Positions 26,089 through 34,869 of a stretch of DNA of 64,000 bases are shown here, piece after piece. The notes beneath the pieces are model-generated. The model searched no databases, was not told the origin of the DNA, and worked only from the letters and a program-made list of their open reading frames with translations. A program made the translations under genes and the position numbers. The DNA lies in the NCBI RefSeq assembly GCF_013408825.1, contig NZ_JACCBZ010000003.1, positions 372,001 through 436,000 on the forward strand, given 5' to 3'. Positions within the stretch are counted from its first letter, which is position 1. Every line of letters starts with the position of its first letter. This DNA comes from Mucilaginibacter tundrae. Its GTDB lineage: Bacteria > Bacteroidota > Bacteroidia > Sphingobacteriales > Sphingobacteriaceae.

Positions 26089-28068
26089 CTAATTGGTAGG
26101 GAAAGTAATTATAAAGGATGTACCAACCCCGACGCTACTTTCAACATTAATAGTACCACGTAATGCTTCTACATGACTTTTTACTAGAAACAGACCTAAT
26201 CCTTTGCCTTCTATCTCGGTTGCAAACCTCTTATACGGCTTAAATAAATCATCGCTATGCTTTATAAGATCAATACCTATGCCGTTATCAGATATACGAA
26301 TTTTTGTTTCTATTGCTGATTGATCTATTTGTATTAATATTTCAGGTTTTTTATCAGATCGATACTTGATAGCGTTTCCTATTAAGTTGAATAAAGCACT
26401 ATATAAATATGCTTTATGAGAATATAATATGCACGATCCTTGAGGCATTTGAACATCAGCTCCTGAATGTTTAATAGTGCTTTGAAGATCTGTTATTACA
26501 TTATCTAATATCTCCTTTACATCAACCGTTTCCTTGCTCCACGCTGCTGACCCATCGGTTACTGATAATATTTTACTTAGGTCACGAATTACATCATCAA
26601 GCCTATTTATTGAGCTTTTCAGGTCTTTGATGCATTGAGTTACCGTTTCTGGGTCATCACTATCTAGTTCGAGTAAAGTTGTTGTCCCCATTATGTTTGC
26701 TACCGGAGAGCGTAAGTTATGCGATACTATATATCCAAATTCATGCAGCTCTTTATTCCGTTTATATAATTCATCTGCGAATGCCTTTAGTTCCTCTTCA
26801 TCTTTCTTTCGTTTTGAAACATCCTGCATCGCCCCTACCATTCTTATTGCTTTTCCAAACTCGTCGCGTATAACAAAACCTTTATCAGCAACGTAGGCAT
26901 AATGTCCATCCGCTTTTAAATAGCGGTATTCTTCCTCCCAATTGGTGCCGTTACTTAATATAAAATCATAAATGCTTTTAATTGCACGTTCCTGATCTGC
27001 CGGATGCAGGTGTTGGGTCCATGAGCTTATATCTGTCTGTAAATCCTTTAGCTCATACCCAAAAATATGCTGAAATCCTTCTCCCCAATATAATGCCCCG
27101 GTTGTGATGTCCCAATCCCATATTGCATCAAAGGTTGCTTTGGTAACATAATTATATCTGCGGTTACTTTCTTCGAGAGAAGATGAGAGTAGCTTTTGCT
27201 CCGTTATATCCTGGACCATTCCCTGGAAAATAATTGGATTTCCCGCTTCATCCTCTAACAAGGTACCCCGTTCACAGACCCATTTTATAGCTCCGTCGAG
27301 TAAAATAATTCTATATTCAAGATTAAAAGTTTTCTTCCAGCTATAAAAAGCCCTTTGTTCATTTAAAAAAGCTTCCCTGTCTTCAGGGTAAACGGTTTCT
27401 AAAAAACTATCAAACGTAACTGTAAATTCGTTCCTTCTTCTGCCCCATATTTCATATACCTCGTCCGACCAGTATCTATTAGTGCCATCTGCTTTCAATT
27501 GCCAATACCCTAAACGGGCTATTTTAGTTGCAGTACTTAATTTATCCTGGCTTTCTTTTAATTGGGCCAGCGCCTTTTCTTTCGCTGTAACATCAACTAC
27601 TTGTGTAAATGAAAATGTTTTGTTTTTATAGTTCAGCAGGTGACTACTTACTTCCATAAATATTACCTCACCATTTTTTTTCCTTTGTCGCCAATGTTGC
27701 TTCTCTGCGAAGGTTCTTACAGCAAGTGAATCCAACAAAAGTAAATCTTCTGAAAACTGAAGATCGCTAACAGTAAGGCTTAGAAACTCCTGACGAGAGT
27801 AACCATATTTAAGAAGGGCTTCTTCATTACAATCAACAATACAAAAATTTTCAATATCCCATATATACATCGCGTTGGGATTATTTTCAAACAAGTATTT
27901 GTATCTGGTTTTCGCATCTTCCTGCGAATCCATAATCTGGCTGAAAGAAAAATCAGCCATTGGATTAAAATCTTTTAGGTCTGTTAAATTTTGCCCTGAA
28001 GTGATTGAGCCTGCCTCATTTTCGTTTCCGTAATTATTAATTTGGTTTAAGCTCAATTCATCTTTCAT
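26089..28068 (-). CDS. Soluble histidine kinase with three PAS domains
   Basis: 659 residues with no membrane segment, so a cytoplasmic sensor. Three PAS/PAC units: about 55-165, 180-295 and 305-425. Then a HisKA segment with phosphoacceptor His450 (IVSHNLRSPVANIMG) and an HATPase domain with N box NLIGNAIKYR (561-570), G1 DNGIGID (594-600) and G2 GKGLGLFL (621-628). No receiver domain is attached and no response regulator gene is adjacent, so its partner is elsewhere. The HNLRSP form of the H box is frequent in Bacteroidota PAS kinases. Convergent with the usp gene with no gap. Confidence 0.94.
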   Translation of the reverse strand: MKDELSLNQINNYGNENEAGSITSGQNLTDLKDFNPMADFSFSQIMDSQEDAKTRYKYLFENNPNAMYIWDIENFCIVDCNEEALLKYGYSRQEFLSLTVSDLQFSEDLLLLDSLAVRTFAEKQHWRQRKKNGEVIFMEVSSHLLNYKNKTFSFTQVVDVTAKEKALAQLKESQDKLSTATKIARLGYWQLKADGTNRYWSDEVYEIWGRRRNEFTVTFDSFLETVYPEDREAFLNEQRAFYSWKKTFNLEYRIILLDGAIKWVCERGTLLEDEAGNPIIFQGMVQDITEQKLLSSSLEESNRRYNYVTKATFDAIWDWDITTGALYWGEGFQHIFGYELKDLQTDISSWTQHLHPADQERAIKSIYDFILSNGTNWEEEYRYLKADGHYAYVADKGFVIRDEFGKAIRMVGAMQDVSKRKKDEEELKAFADELYKRNKELHEFGYIVSHNLRSPVANIMGTTTLLELDSDDPETVTQCIKDLKSSINRLDDVIRDLSKILSVTDGSAAWSKETVDVKEILDNVITDLQSTIKHSGADVQMPQGSCILYSHKAYLYSALFNLIGNAIKYRSDKKPEILIQIDQSAIETKIRISDNGIGIDLIKHSDDLFKPYKRFATEIEGKGLGLFLVKSHVEALRGTINVESSVGVGTSFIITFPTN

Positions 28069-28258
28069 TTCAGCAACTTATTTTCATTAATTATACGGAT
28101 TTAACCGAAAATAAGTTTTTTATCATACTTAGTGTAATGCCTTATTAGTAAGATTTTATTTTTTAGTTGATTTTTATCTATTATTATAATACCAAAACAT
28201 TAAATTCAATTTAAATTATGAAATTCAAATAAGATTTATTAGTTATTGTATATCTAAA

Positions 28259-29086
28259 TCACTCAAAAACTACTGTTTTGTTATTATAAACGAATACCCT
28301 ATCCTCAAAAACCAACTTAAGTGCCTTGGCAAGTACCGAAGTTTCGATTTCTTTACCTGCTTGAACCATATCTGCCGCTGTAAAGGAATGGTTCACCGGA
28401 ATAATTTGCTGTGCTATAATCGGCCCTTCGTCCAATTCATTAGAAACAAAATGGGCGGTAGCGCCAATGAGCTTCACCCCTCTTTCAAAAGCCTGGCGAT
28501 ACGGATTAGCCCCAATAAAAGCTGGTAAGAATGAATGATGAATATTTATAATTCTCATCGGAAATTTAGCGACAACACATGGAGATAATATTCGCATAAA
28601 CTTGGCAAGTACTATATAGTCTGTATCATACTGATCGGTTATCGCAGCAAATCTATCTTCAAACCCAGCTTTACTAATACCTTCGTGCGATACATGATAA
28701 AACGGCATATCAAATCGCTGGCATATTTCCTGCAAAATAGCATGATTGCCTATAACGCACTGCACAGTGGCTCCAAACGTTCCAAAATAATTACGTATCA
28801 ATATATCTGCTAGGCAATGGTATTCTTTGCTAACCATTACAATAATCTTTTTACTTGGTTTAGGGTTAATCGATATAATGGCGCCTGCAGGCAACACCTC
28901 CCTTATATAACTTTCTAATAATATTTCGTCCTTAGAATCGTCAATATTAAGGCGCATAAAAAACAGATTTTCGGTTTTATCTACATGCTCGCGCATGGAA
29001 ATAATATTAAGCTGGTTCTTTGCGAGTATTACTGATATAGAAGCCACCAGGCCAACCTGGTCCTTACATTGAATTACGATGATCAT
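28259..29086 (-). CDS. purU: Formyltetrahydrofolate deformylase
   Basis: 275 residues. An N-terminal ACT domain (about 1-80) is followed by a formyltransferase fold with INIHHSFLPAFIGANPY (catalytic His in the HHSFLP block) and the closing DEGPIIAQQIIPV, both characteristic of PurU rather than PurN. It releases formate and tetrahydrofolate from 10-formyl-THF, which balances one-carbon pools and supplies formate for PurT. Monocistronic by context; both neighbours are separated by about 190-250 bases. Confidence 0.95.
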   Translation of the reverse strand: MIIVIQCKDQVGLVASISVILAKNQLNIISMREHVDKTENLFFMRLNIDDSKDEILLESYIREVLPAGAIISINPKPSKKIIVMVSKEYHCLADILIRNYFGTFGATVQCVIGNHAILQEICQRFDMPFYHVSHEGISKAGFEDRFAAITDQYDTDYIVLAKFMRILSPCVVAKFPMRIINIHHSFLPAFIGANPYRQAFERGVKLIGATAHFVSNELDEGPIIAQQIIPVNHSFTAADMVQAGKEIETSVLAKALKLVFEDRVFVYNNKTVVFE

Positions 29087-29212
29087 GAATTGCAGATAAA
29101 GATTCGGGTAAAGATATAAACCTATAGGTATTTAAACCCAAGTATTTGTATTTTCAGTGTTTAAATACGAATTGATGTTTTATTATACGAAAGTATGTTT
29201 CCGAACACCTGA

Positions 29213-29297
29213 CTGTCCGAATTCGAACAGTTCTTCGATAAGTAAAAATACAAAAGACTAATAATCAGACAGTTAATTCAATGGCATGAAATTCACA
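29213..29297 (+). promoter_or_regulatory. Possible sigma-54 promoter with upstream palindrome
   Basis: CTGTCCGAATTCGAACAG (29213-29230) is a near-perfect 18-bp palindrome with one mismatched pair. About 50 bases downstream TGGCATGAAATTCACA (29282-29297) matches the -24 box of sigma-54 promoters (TGGCA) with correct spacing to a degenerate -12 box (AC instead of GC). The ABC permease gene starts 35 bases further on. Confidence 0.35.
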
Positions 29298-29332
29298 AAG
29301 GAAATGGATATAAAACCTTAATCATCTCATCA

Positions 29333-31699
29333 ATGATCAAAAATTACTTCAAAATAGCCTGGCGTAGTTTGCTTAAAAACAAAGCTTTTTCGTCAATAAA
29401 TCTAATTGGATTAACTATTGGAATGGCCGGTGCCCTGCTCATATTTGCCTGGGTGCAAAATGAGTTAAGCTACGATCAGTTTCATACCAATAAAGCATCG
29501 TTATATAAGCTTTGGAATAAGTCATTAAAAAATGCCAATAATCCGATCAGTTGTTGGGACGTTACCACCGGAGCAGCTGGGCCTGCATTGCAACAACAAT
29601 TCCCTGAAGTTAAAGCCTTTACCCGAGTATACTGGCCAACGAACAGGTTATTCAACTATGGGAATCAAGCAATTACAGCAGATGGTCTTGATGTAGACAA
29701 ACCTTTTTTAACCATGTTCAGCTTCCCGCTACTAGAAGGCAACCCTAACCATGCATTAGATGGCATTGACGATGTAGTGTTAACTAAAAAGCTTGCGAAG
29801 AAGATATTTGGTGATGCTGATCCAATAAACAAAATGGTCAGGATTAACACAGACAAAAGCTACAAGGTTACAGGCGTGATGGCAGATCTGCCTAATAATA
29901 CTCAATTTGATTTTGAATACCTGGTTTCGATAGAAGGCTTACAAGATTTTGAATACCAGGAAAAACAGTGGAATAACAATAGCTTTAATACCTATTTGCA
30001 ACTACAACCAGGCACTAACATCGACAAGTTTAATTCAAAGATCAAAAATATCTTGCTTCAGCATGATACAAGCATCGCGGCACAAGTGTTCCTGTATCCG
30101 GTAAGTCGGTTACATTTATATGCCAATTTTGAAAATGGTAAAGAAGCTGGCGGCCACATTGAAACCGTACACCTAATGGAAGTAATTGCAGGCCTTATTT
30201 TGCTGATTGCTTGTATCAACTTTATGAACATGAGTACTGCGAGGAGTGAAAAAAGAGCCAAAGAAGTAGGCGTACGAAAGGTTATCGGAGCCAGCCGGTC
30301 GCTAATTATTAAACAATTTTTAATCGAATCGATATTAATTTCAGCTATTGCAGGGCTGCTCGCACTGATAATAGTTCAACTTTGTTTGCCTGCATTTAAC
30401 CAACTTACCGATAAGAATCTCTTTATCGCTTTTAGTAATCCGAAATTATGGTTTTTCTTAATTGGCTTTGTATTCCTGACAGGTATTTTAGCAGGGAGTT
30501 ATCCTGCTTTCTTTTTATCAGCATTCAGGCCTGTTCAAGTTTTAAAAGGTGGCTTTAAACCACACAACGGGCTTATCTCGCCGCGTAAATTATTGGTGGT
30601 TATTCAATTTACAGTCGCCATGGTTTTCATGGTTTCTACGCTCATTATTTACAAGCAAATAAAATATGCACAAGACAGGAATACCGGTTATGCGAAAAAC
30701 GGGTTAGTTGAACAACCGATAAATGGTGACATCAACAAAAATTATGTAGCGTTAAAAAATGAATTAATAAACAGCGGTGTTGCGACGGCTGTTTGCAAAA
30801 CTAGCTGGTCAATAACCATAGATGGAAGCCAAACAGCTGGTTTTAACTGGGGTAACATGGATCAAAGCCACACCCAAATACAATTTAGCCGTTACGGTAC
30901 TACTGGCGACTTTGTTAAAACATTTCGCTTTAAACTGGTTGCCGGACGAGATATCGACGTGAACCAATACCCATCTGATACTGCCGCAATGTTGTTAAAC
31001 GAAGCGTCTGTTAAAGCAATGGGGTTAAAAGATCCCATCGGACAAACGATCATCGCAGGAGGTAAAAAGGTGACAATTATCGGAATAATAGGCGATTTCA
31101 TACTGAGGTCACCTTATGAACCTATTGTCCCTATGATGATTTTCGGCACAAAAACCTGGGCATATTCACTAGCTTTCAGGCTTAATCCCGCTAACTCGGT
31201 TTCAACAAATCTAGCGCTGGCAGCCAGCATCTTTAAAAAATATAACCCTGCCTATCCTTTTCAATATAAGTTTGTTGACGAAGAATATAATGAAAAATTT
31301 CAAGATGAAGTTAGGCAAGGCACCCTTGCTGCGTTATTTGCGGGCTTAACCATTGTCATTTCATGCCTGGGCTTATTCGGGTTGGCGGCTTATATGGCCG
31401 AAAGCCGCTCAAAAGAAATAGGGATACGGAAGGTTTTAGGTGCCAGCGTAAACAGCATAGTTCGGTTACTTACTAAAGAATTCGTTACATTAGTTATTAT
31501 AGCCATTGTTATTGCAACGCCAATTGGCTGGTACGCCATGAATAAATGGTTGCAGGGATACTCGTACAGGATAAGTATAACATGGCTAACGTTTGCTGTT
31601 ACTGCTGCAACAGCGATTTTTATAGCAGTATTAACGGTAAGCTCACAAGCCCTTAAAGCAGCGCTTACTAACCCCGTTAAAAGTATAAAAACAGAATAG
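29333..31699 (+). CDS. FtsX/MacB-type ABC transporter permease, Bacteroidota family
   Basis: 788 residues with the duplicated layout of this family: N-terminal membrane helix (about 21-41, INLIGLTIGMAGALLIFAWV) preceded by KIAWRSLLKNKAFSSIN, a MacB-like periplasmic domain, three helices (about 275-395) in the first FtsX unit (KEVGVRKVIGASR), then helix, second periplasmic domain and a second FtsX unit (SKEIGIRKVLGASVNS, about 690-705) with three more helices. No ATP-binding subunit is encoded nearby, which is common for these genes. Members are thought to act in export or envelope-stress responses; substrate unknown. Confidence 0.93.
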   Translation: MIKNYFKIAWRSLLKNKAFSSINLIGLTIGMAGALLIFAWVQNELSYDQFHTNKASLYKLWNKSLKNANNPISCWDVTTGAAGPALQQQFPEVKAFTRVYWPTNRLFNYGNQAITADGLDVDKPFLTMFSFPLLEGNPNHALDGIDDVVLTKKLAKKIFGDADPINKMVRINTDKSYKVTGVMADLPNNTQFDFEYLVSIEGLQDFEYQEKQWNNNSFNTYLQLQPGTNIDKFNSKIKNILLQHDTSIAAQVFLYPVSRLHLYANFENGKEAGGHIETVHLMEVIAGLILLIACINFMNMSTARSEKRAKEVGVRKVIGASRSLIIKQFLIESILISAIAGLLALIIVQLCLPAFNQLTDKNLFIAFSNPKLWFFLIGFVFLTGILAGSYPAFFLSAFRPVQVLKGGFKPHNGLISPRKLLVVIQFTVAMVFMVSTLIIYKQIKYAQDRNTGYAKNGLVEQPINGDINKNYVALKNELINSGVATAVCKTSWSITIDGSQTAGFNWGNMDQSHTQIQFSRYGTTGDFVKTFRFKLVAGRDIDVNQYPSDTAAMLLNEASVKAMGLKDPIGQTIIAGGKKVTIIGIIGDFILRSPYEPIVPMMIFGTKTWAYSLAFRLNPANSVSTNLALAASIFKKYNPAYPFQYKFVDEEYNEKFQDEVRQGTLAALFAGLTIVISCLGLFGLAAYMAESRSKEIGIRKVLGASVNSIVRLLTKEFVTLVIIAIVIATPIGWYAMNKWLQGYSYRISITWLTFAVTAATAIFIAVLTVSSQALKAALTNPVKSIKTE

Positions 31700-31715
31700 C
31701 GAAGACAGTTTAAAT

Positions 31716-31750
31716 ACAAATGGCCTTTAATATTTTTAAAGGCCATTTGT
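31716..31750. terminator. Bidirectional terminator between ABC permease and GH130 genes
   Basis: Perfect 15-bp inverted repeat (ACAAATGGCCTTTAA and its complement, 31716-31730 and 31736-31750) with a 5-base loop, located between convergent genes. T-rich sequence follows on both strands, though the tails are short. Confidence 0.75.
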
Positions 31751-31756
31751 TATCAA

Positions 31757-32914
31757 TTATCTGTCAGTTACCGGATCTGGCATTGCCGGGTGCATTGGAT
31801 CATACACCGCGACAGCTACCCTAGAATCAGCGCAGCCATAGTATAAAAACCATTTCTTTTTAAAATAGACCATGCCTTCAATAAACACGGTCCCGTTTAT
31901 ATACTGGCCGCTTTTTTCAAATGGCATCATCGGTCTTAGGAAAGGTAAATTTAAACGGGTTATTGGTTTGGAAGGATCGTTTTTATCAAACAATGCCTGC
32001 CCTGCACAGTAGGAGTTTGCATTAAACCTTGTGTCTCTGCCTTCACCAGCTTTGTTTTTGCCGTTATAAAAAAGGATGATACCGTTTTTAGTTTTTATAG
32101 CTGGTGGGCCACATTCGGTAAGATCACTATCAAAATAACCTATTCTTGGCGACATTAATTCTTTGAGTTCGCCATTGCTTGTTACAACAGGCGCCCAGTC
32201 GACTAAATTTGATGATGTCGCTGCGTACACATGTTGTTCGCCCCAATACATCCAGTATTTGCCTTTGTTTTTGATTATAACTTGCTTACCATTTACTACC
32301 CCTGTTAAAATGGAAGCTGATTTGCTGGCGATATTAAAGAACTTGCCATTGTAAGCTTTTTTGAATATCGGCCCGAACTTTTTCCAGTGGACAAGATCTG
32401 TTGATGTGGCAACTCCTAAACGCGGGATATCTCTATTCCATTCGGTGTAAAAAACAACATATTTTCCTTCCGGAGTAACAGCTACACGGGGATCTTCACA
32501 ACCACCTGGCCACTCGTATTTTTTTCCTACGTCGTTGGCAGGATATAATACCGGTTGGGTTTTTCTTTTGTAATGAATACCATCAACGCTTTCTGCATAT
32601 CCCAGGCGCGACGTGCGAAAGCCAATTCCTACTCCGTACATATCCTCTGCACGGTATAACACCACTATTTTACCGTTTTTAAGCCCGGCAGCAGGGTTAA
32701 AAGTATCATTAGCTTCCCATGCTACCTTTTTATTACTCATAGGATCAAAAAACCTGGCTGCGGTATCAGGAGAGATAATCGGATCGATGTTTTCTGATCG
32801 CACAAAACCGCCAAATGCCCAGTATGGCAATTTATTAACGGTAGATTGGGCAAAGGTATTGAATGACAATAAAGCCAATACCAAAACCCAACCGATATTC
32901 ATTTTAATTTTCAT
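31757..32914 (-). CDS. Glycoside hydrolase family 130 protein, exported
   Basis: 385 residues with a signal peptide (about 1-22, ending SFNTFAQ). Five-bladed propeller enzyme of GH130: KVAWEANDTFNPAA near the start, VLYRAEDMYG, GFRTSRLGYAESVDG, the family motif WPGGCEDPRVAV carrying the proposed catalytic Asp, and a later FYNGKNKAG. GH130 enzymes are beta-mannoside phosphorylases or, when exported, beta-1,2-mannosidases; the signal peptide favours hydrolysis because phosphate-dependent members are usually cytoplasmic. The exact linkage cannot be read from sequence. Directly upstream in the same direction lie the ruins of a sugar porter gene, the likely former operon partner. Confidence 0.88.
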   Translation of the reverse strand: MKIKMNIGWVLVLALLSFNTFAQSTVNKLPYWAFGGFVRSENIDPIISPDTAARFFDPMSNKKVAWEANDTFNPAAGLKNGKIVVLYRAEDMYGVGIGFRTSRLGYAESVDGIHYKRKTQPVLYPANDVGKKYEWPGGCEDPRVAVTPEGKYVVFYTEWNRDIPRLGVATSTDLVHWKKFGPIFKKAYNGKFFNIASKSASILTGVVNGKQVIIKNKGKYWMYWGEQHVYAATSSNLVDWAPVVTSNGELKELMSPRIGYFDSDLTECGPPAIKTKNGIILFYNGKNKAGEGRDTRFNANSYCAGQALFDKNDPSKPITRLNLPFLRPMMPFEKSGQYINGTVFIEGMVYFKKKWFLYYGCADSRVAVAVYDPMHPAMPDPVTDR

Positions 32915-32935
32915 ATTGATTGATTTTTTTTAAGA

Positions 32936-33265
32936 TTAAACGCTGGCATAAAGTTCTTCAATTTTTTCGAGCGGAACTCCTTTGGTTCAAACACGTATTT
33001 GCTTACAAACAACACTATGCTGATATTGGAATGCCATAGATGCCAAATGTTGCCATTGCACCTAGTTGCGCAAACATAACAGGAAAAGTTACAGCCTATT
33101 AAAGCAGTGGCTACAACTAATCTTAGTTCAGCATCATTAGATAAAAACAGGGTTTTAATACTACTGGGCGCCCGGAAATAACAGCCATATCAAACCCCAA
33201 TAGTAGCCCTCTAAGGCGGCTACTATTAATATTAATTACTATTGATATTAATACTGCGTAACTTT
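32936..33265 (-). pseudogene. Degraded MFS sugar porter with a large internal deletion
   Basis: On the minus strand several frames together spell both ends of a XylE-like sugar porter. N-terminal pieces: LILIVAAL, LLLGFDMAVISG (33171-33209), SSIKTLFLSNDAEL and LVVATALIGC (33091-33165). C-terminal pieces follow at once: TFPVMFAQLGAMATFGIYG (about 33033-33089), VLFVSKYVFEPK (32980-33015) and GVPLEKIEELYASV with a stop at 32936-32938. About 330-350 central codons are missing, with the junction near 33088-33092. Stops and at least three frameshifts lie in what is left. It ends 21 bases before the GH130 gene, so it was probably the transporter of that operon. Confidence 0.85.
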
Positions 33266-33514
33266 TTATTATAGCCGGTCCATCTATCTAATGAGATGAT
33301 GTAGTTCCCTGCATTAGTAACTGTTGGTTTTATTCACGATCTTATGGTAAAACTACTTGGTCTTAACACTGTGTTATAGGACCCTTCGATATAAGCACCG
33401 TTATTAAAGTAATAAGCTGCTTAGCCGTTTTATAGCGATCGTTGCTTAATATATCTGTTAAAACAGTAGAGAATTAACTGGCAATAGCCTTGTCTTGGCG
33501 TTTTAGAAAAGCTA
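33266..33514. other. Non-coding stretch with a possible gene fragment
   Basis: On the minus strand one frame with a single stop reads AYYFNNGAYIEGSYNTVLRP, then SSFTI (33334-33417), and after the stop PTVTNAGNYIISLDRWTGYN. The first part vaguely recalls a LamG-type lectin domain. No start codon or intact gene is present. It may be another decayed piece of the former GH130 locus. Confidence 0.3.
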
Positions 33515-33844
33515 TTAATAACGCTTATCCTGTCCCCTTCTCGGCCGCTTTCCTTTTGCCGCTGGCCTTTGGGGTTGGTACACAGGCTTTGGAGGCTCCG
33601 GCTTGGTGTCAGCAACTCTAACGGTAATTTTCCTGTCGTCTATTTCAGCGCCGTTTAATGCGGCTATAGCCCTATCGGCACCCGCCTCATCATTCATATG
33701 AATAAAACCATAGCCCTGGCTTACACCGGTTTCTTTATCGGTAATTACGGTAACCAGATCAACCAAACCGTGCAAGCTGAACAACTCCAACAGCTCGGTT
33801 TTATCCATATCACGAGGAAATCCTACAACAAATAGTTTAGTCAT
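33515..33844 (-). CDS. RNA-recognition-motif protein
   Basis: 109 residues. A single RRM (about 1-80) with RNP2-like KLFVVGF (3-9) and RNP1-like GYGFIHM, then a basic, proline-rich tail (PKPVYQPQRPAAKGKRPRRG). This matches the small RRM proteins of Bacteroidota and cyanobacteria, which bind single-stranded RNA and have been proposed as post-transcriptional regulators in phyla lacking Hfq. Three bases separate it from the DinB gene start-stop region on the same strand, so the two may be co-transcribed. Confidence 0.92.
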   Translation of the reverse strand: MTKLFVVGFPRDMDKTELLELFSLHGLVDLVTVITDKETGVSQGYGFIHMNDEAGADRAIAALNGAEIDDRKITVRVADTKPEPPKPVYQPQRPAAKGKRPRRGQDKRY

Positions 33845-33847
33845 ATA

Positions 33848-34345
33848 TTAAGCTACAACTGGTTTAACCAGGTTTACCTGACCAATATGGTAGGCTACGT
33901 GGTTAGCACGGTTTAATAACACACTCAACCTGTTTCTGGATGGATCATTTTCAAAATCCTCGTCCGTCATGGCATTATGGCGCTTAAACCATTCTGTTGC
34001 TGGTAAATTTACAAAAAGTTCATTTAATTCGGCATGCACTTTTTGCCAGAAAATTTTCAGCTCAACTAATGAAGGAAATTCAGCCTTCTCATTATCAGCA
34101 TTTTTCAAGAAAATCTCATAAAGTTCAGGTCGAGATGCTTTTCCAAAACCCAAAGTTTCTTTTAAAGCATCATGATAAGCAGTTAAATGTCCGTATAAAT
34201 AAATTATCCGGTTTTTACCAGGTGCTACTTCAGCATAAAATTGTTCATTGGTAAAAGCGTTAAACACTTTCTCAGCACGTGCAATTTGAGTATTCCAGCT
34301 CGCAAGTCCCATTTTAACAAAAAGCTGTTGTTGATCCATGCGCAA
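33848..34345 (-). CDS. DinB-like four-helix protein
   Basis: 165 residues, DinB/DfsB superfamily. Candidate metal-ligand histidines lie in IYLYGHLTAYHDALKE and RANHVAYHIGQVNLV, the usual positions. Family members are metal-dependent enzymes using small thiols or have unknown roles; substrate cannot be told. The start at 34345 (MRMDQQQLFVKMG) could also be the ATG three codons later. Followed by the RRM gene with a 3-base gap. Confidence 0.82.
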   Translation of the reverse strand: MRMDQQQLFVKMGLASWNTQIARAEKVFNAFTNEQFYAEVAPGKNRIIYLYGHLTAYHDALKETLGFGKASRPELYEIFLKNADNEKAEFPSLVELKIFWQKVHAELNELFVNLPATEWFKRHNAMTDEDFENDPSRNRLSVLLNRANHVAYHIGQVNLVKPVVA

Positions 34346-34416
34346 AGATGTATATACAGAATGTTATAATAGTATATTTAAAAGAACTTTACTCATTGCT
34401 GACGCTGTGCTGATCT

Positions 34417-34869
34417 TTAAGATTCCATACTTAATAAGGATGCACCAAGTGTTGATTCGCGGGCAATAATATCAGCAATAGTAGTTTCAGCAAGAATTTT
34501 TAGGGTTGCATCTCTAATATCAATAAACATCGCTCTTATACCGCAGGTAACTTCGTCCTTACATTCATCACATTTATGATAAAAATTAAGACTAGCGCAT
34601 GGCACCATTGCTATAGGGCCATCAGTAAGACGTAAAATTTCTGAAAGATAAATCTCTTTAGGATCTTTATTGAGTGCATATCCCCCACCTGATCCTTTTT
34701 TACTATATAAAAAACCGTGGTTACGCATTTCGAGCAGAATAGATTCAAGAAATTTTTTGGGTATCCGCTCCTGCTCAGCAATTTGAGCGATTTGCATAGG
34801 TGGCTTATCGGTATTTTTACCCATAATAATAAGCGCTTTAATGGCGTATTTGGTTTTTTTGGACAGCAT
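34417..34869 (-). CDS. Rrf2 family transcriptional regulator with four cysteines
   Basis: 150 residues. N-terminal winged helix (MLSKKTKYAIKALIIMGK, then PKKFLESILLEMRNHGFL and the wing KGSGGGYAL) followed by a cysteine cluster: Cys91, Cys100, Cys103 and Cys109. IscR and NsrR use three cysteines in this loop to bind an Fe-S cluster; the spacing here is different, so either an Fe-S cluster or zinc is possible. No suf or isc genes are adjacent, so its targets are not evident. Confidence 0.92.
   Translation of the reverse strand: MLSKKTKYAIKALIIMGKNTDKPPMQIAQIAEQERIPKKFLESILLEMRNHGFLYSKKGSGGGYALNKDPKEIYLSEILRLTDGPIAMVPCASLNFYHKCDECKDEVTCGIRAMFIDIRDATLKILAETTIADIIARESTLGASLLSMES

Noticed and set aside
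33199..33227. 10-bp perfect hairpin AATAGTAGCC / GGCTACTATT as a terminator
   Set aside because: It has no T tract and lies inside the decayed sugar porter N terminus, where the bases are explained by former coding sequence.
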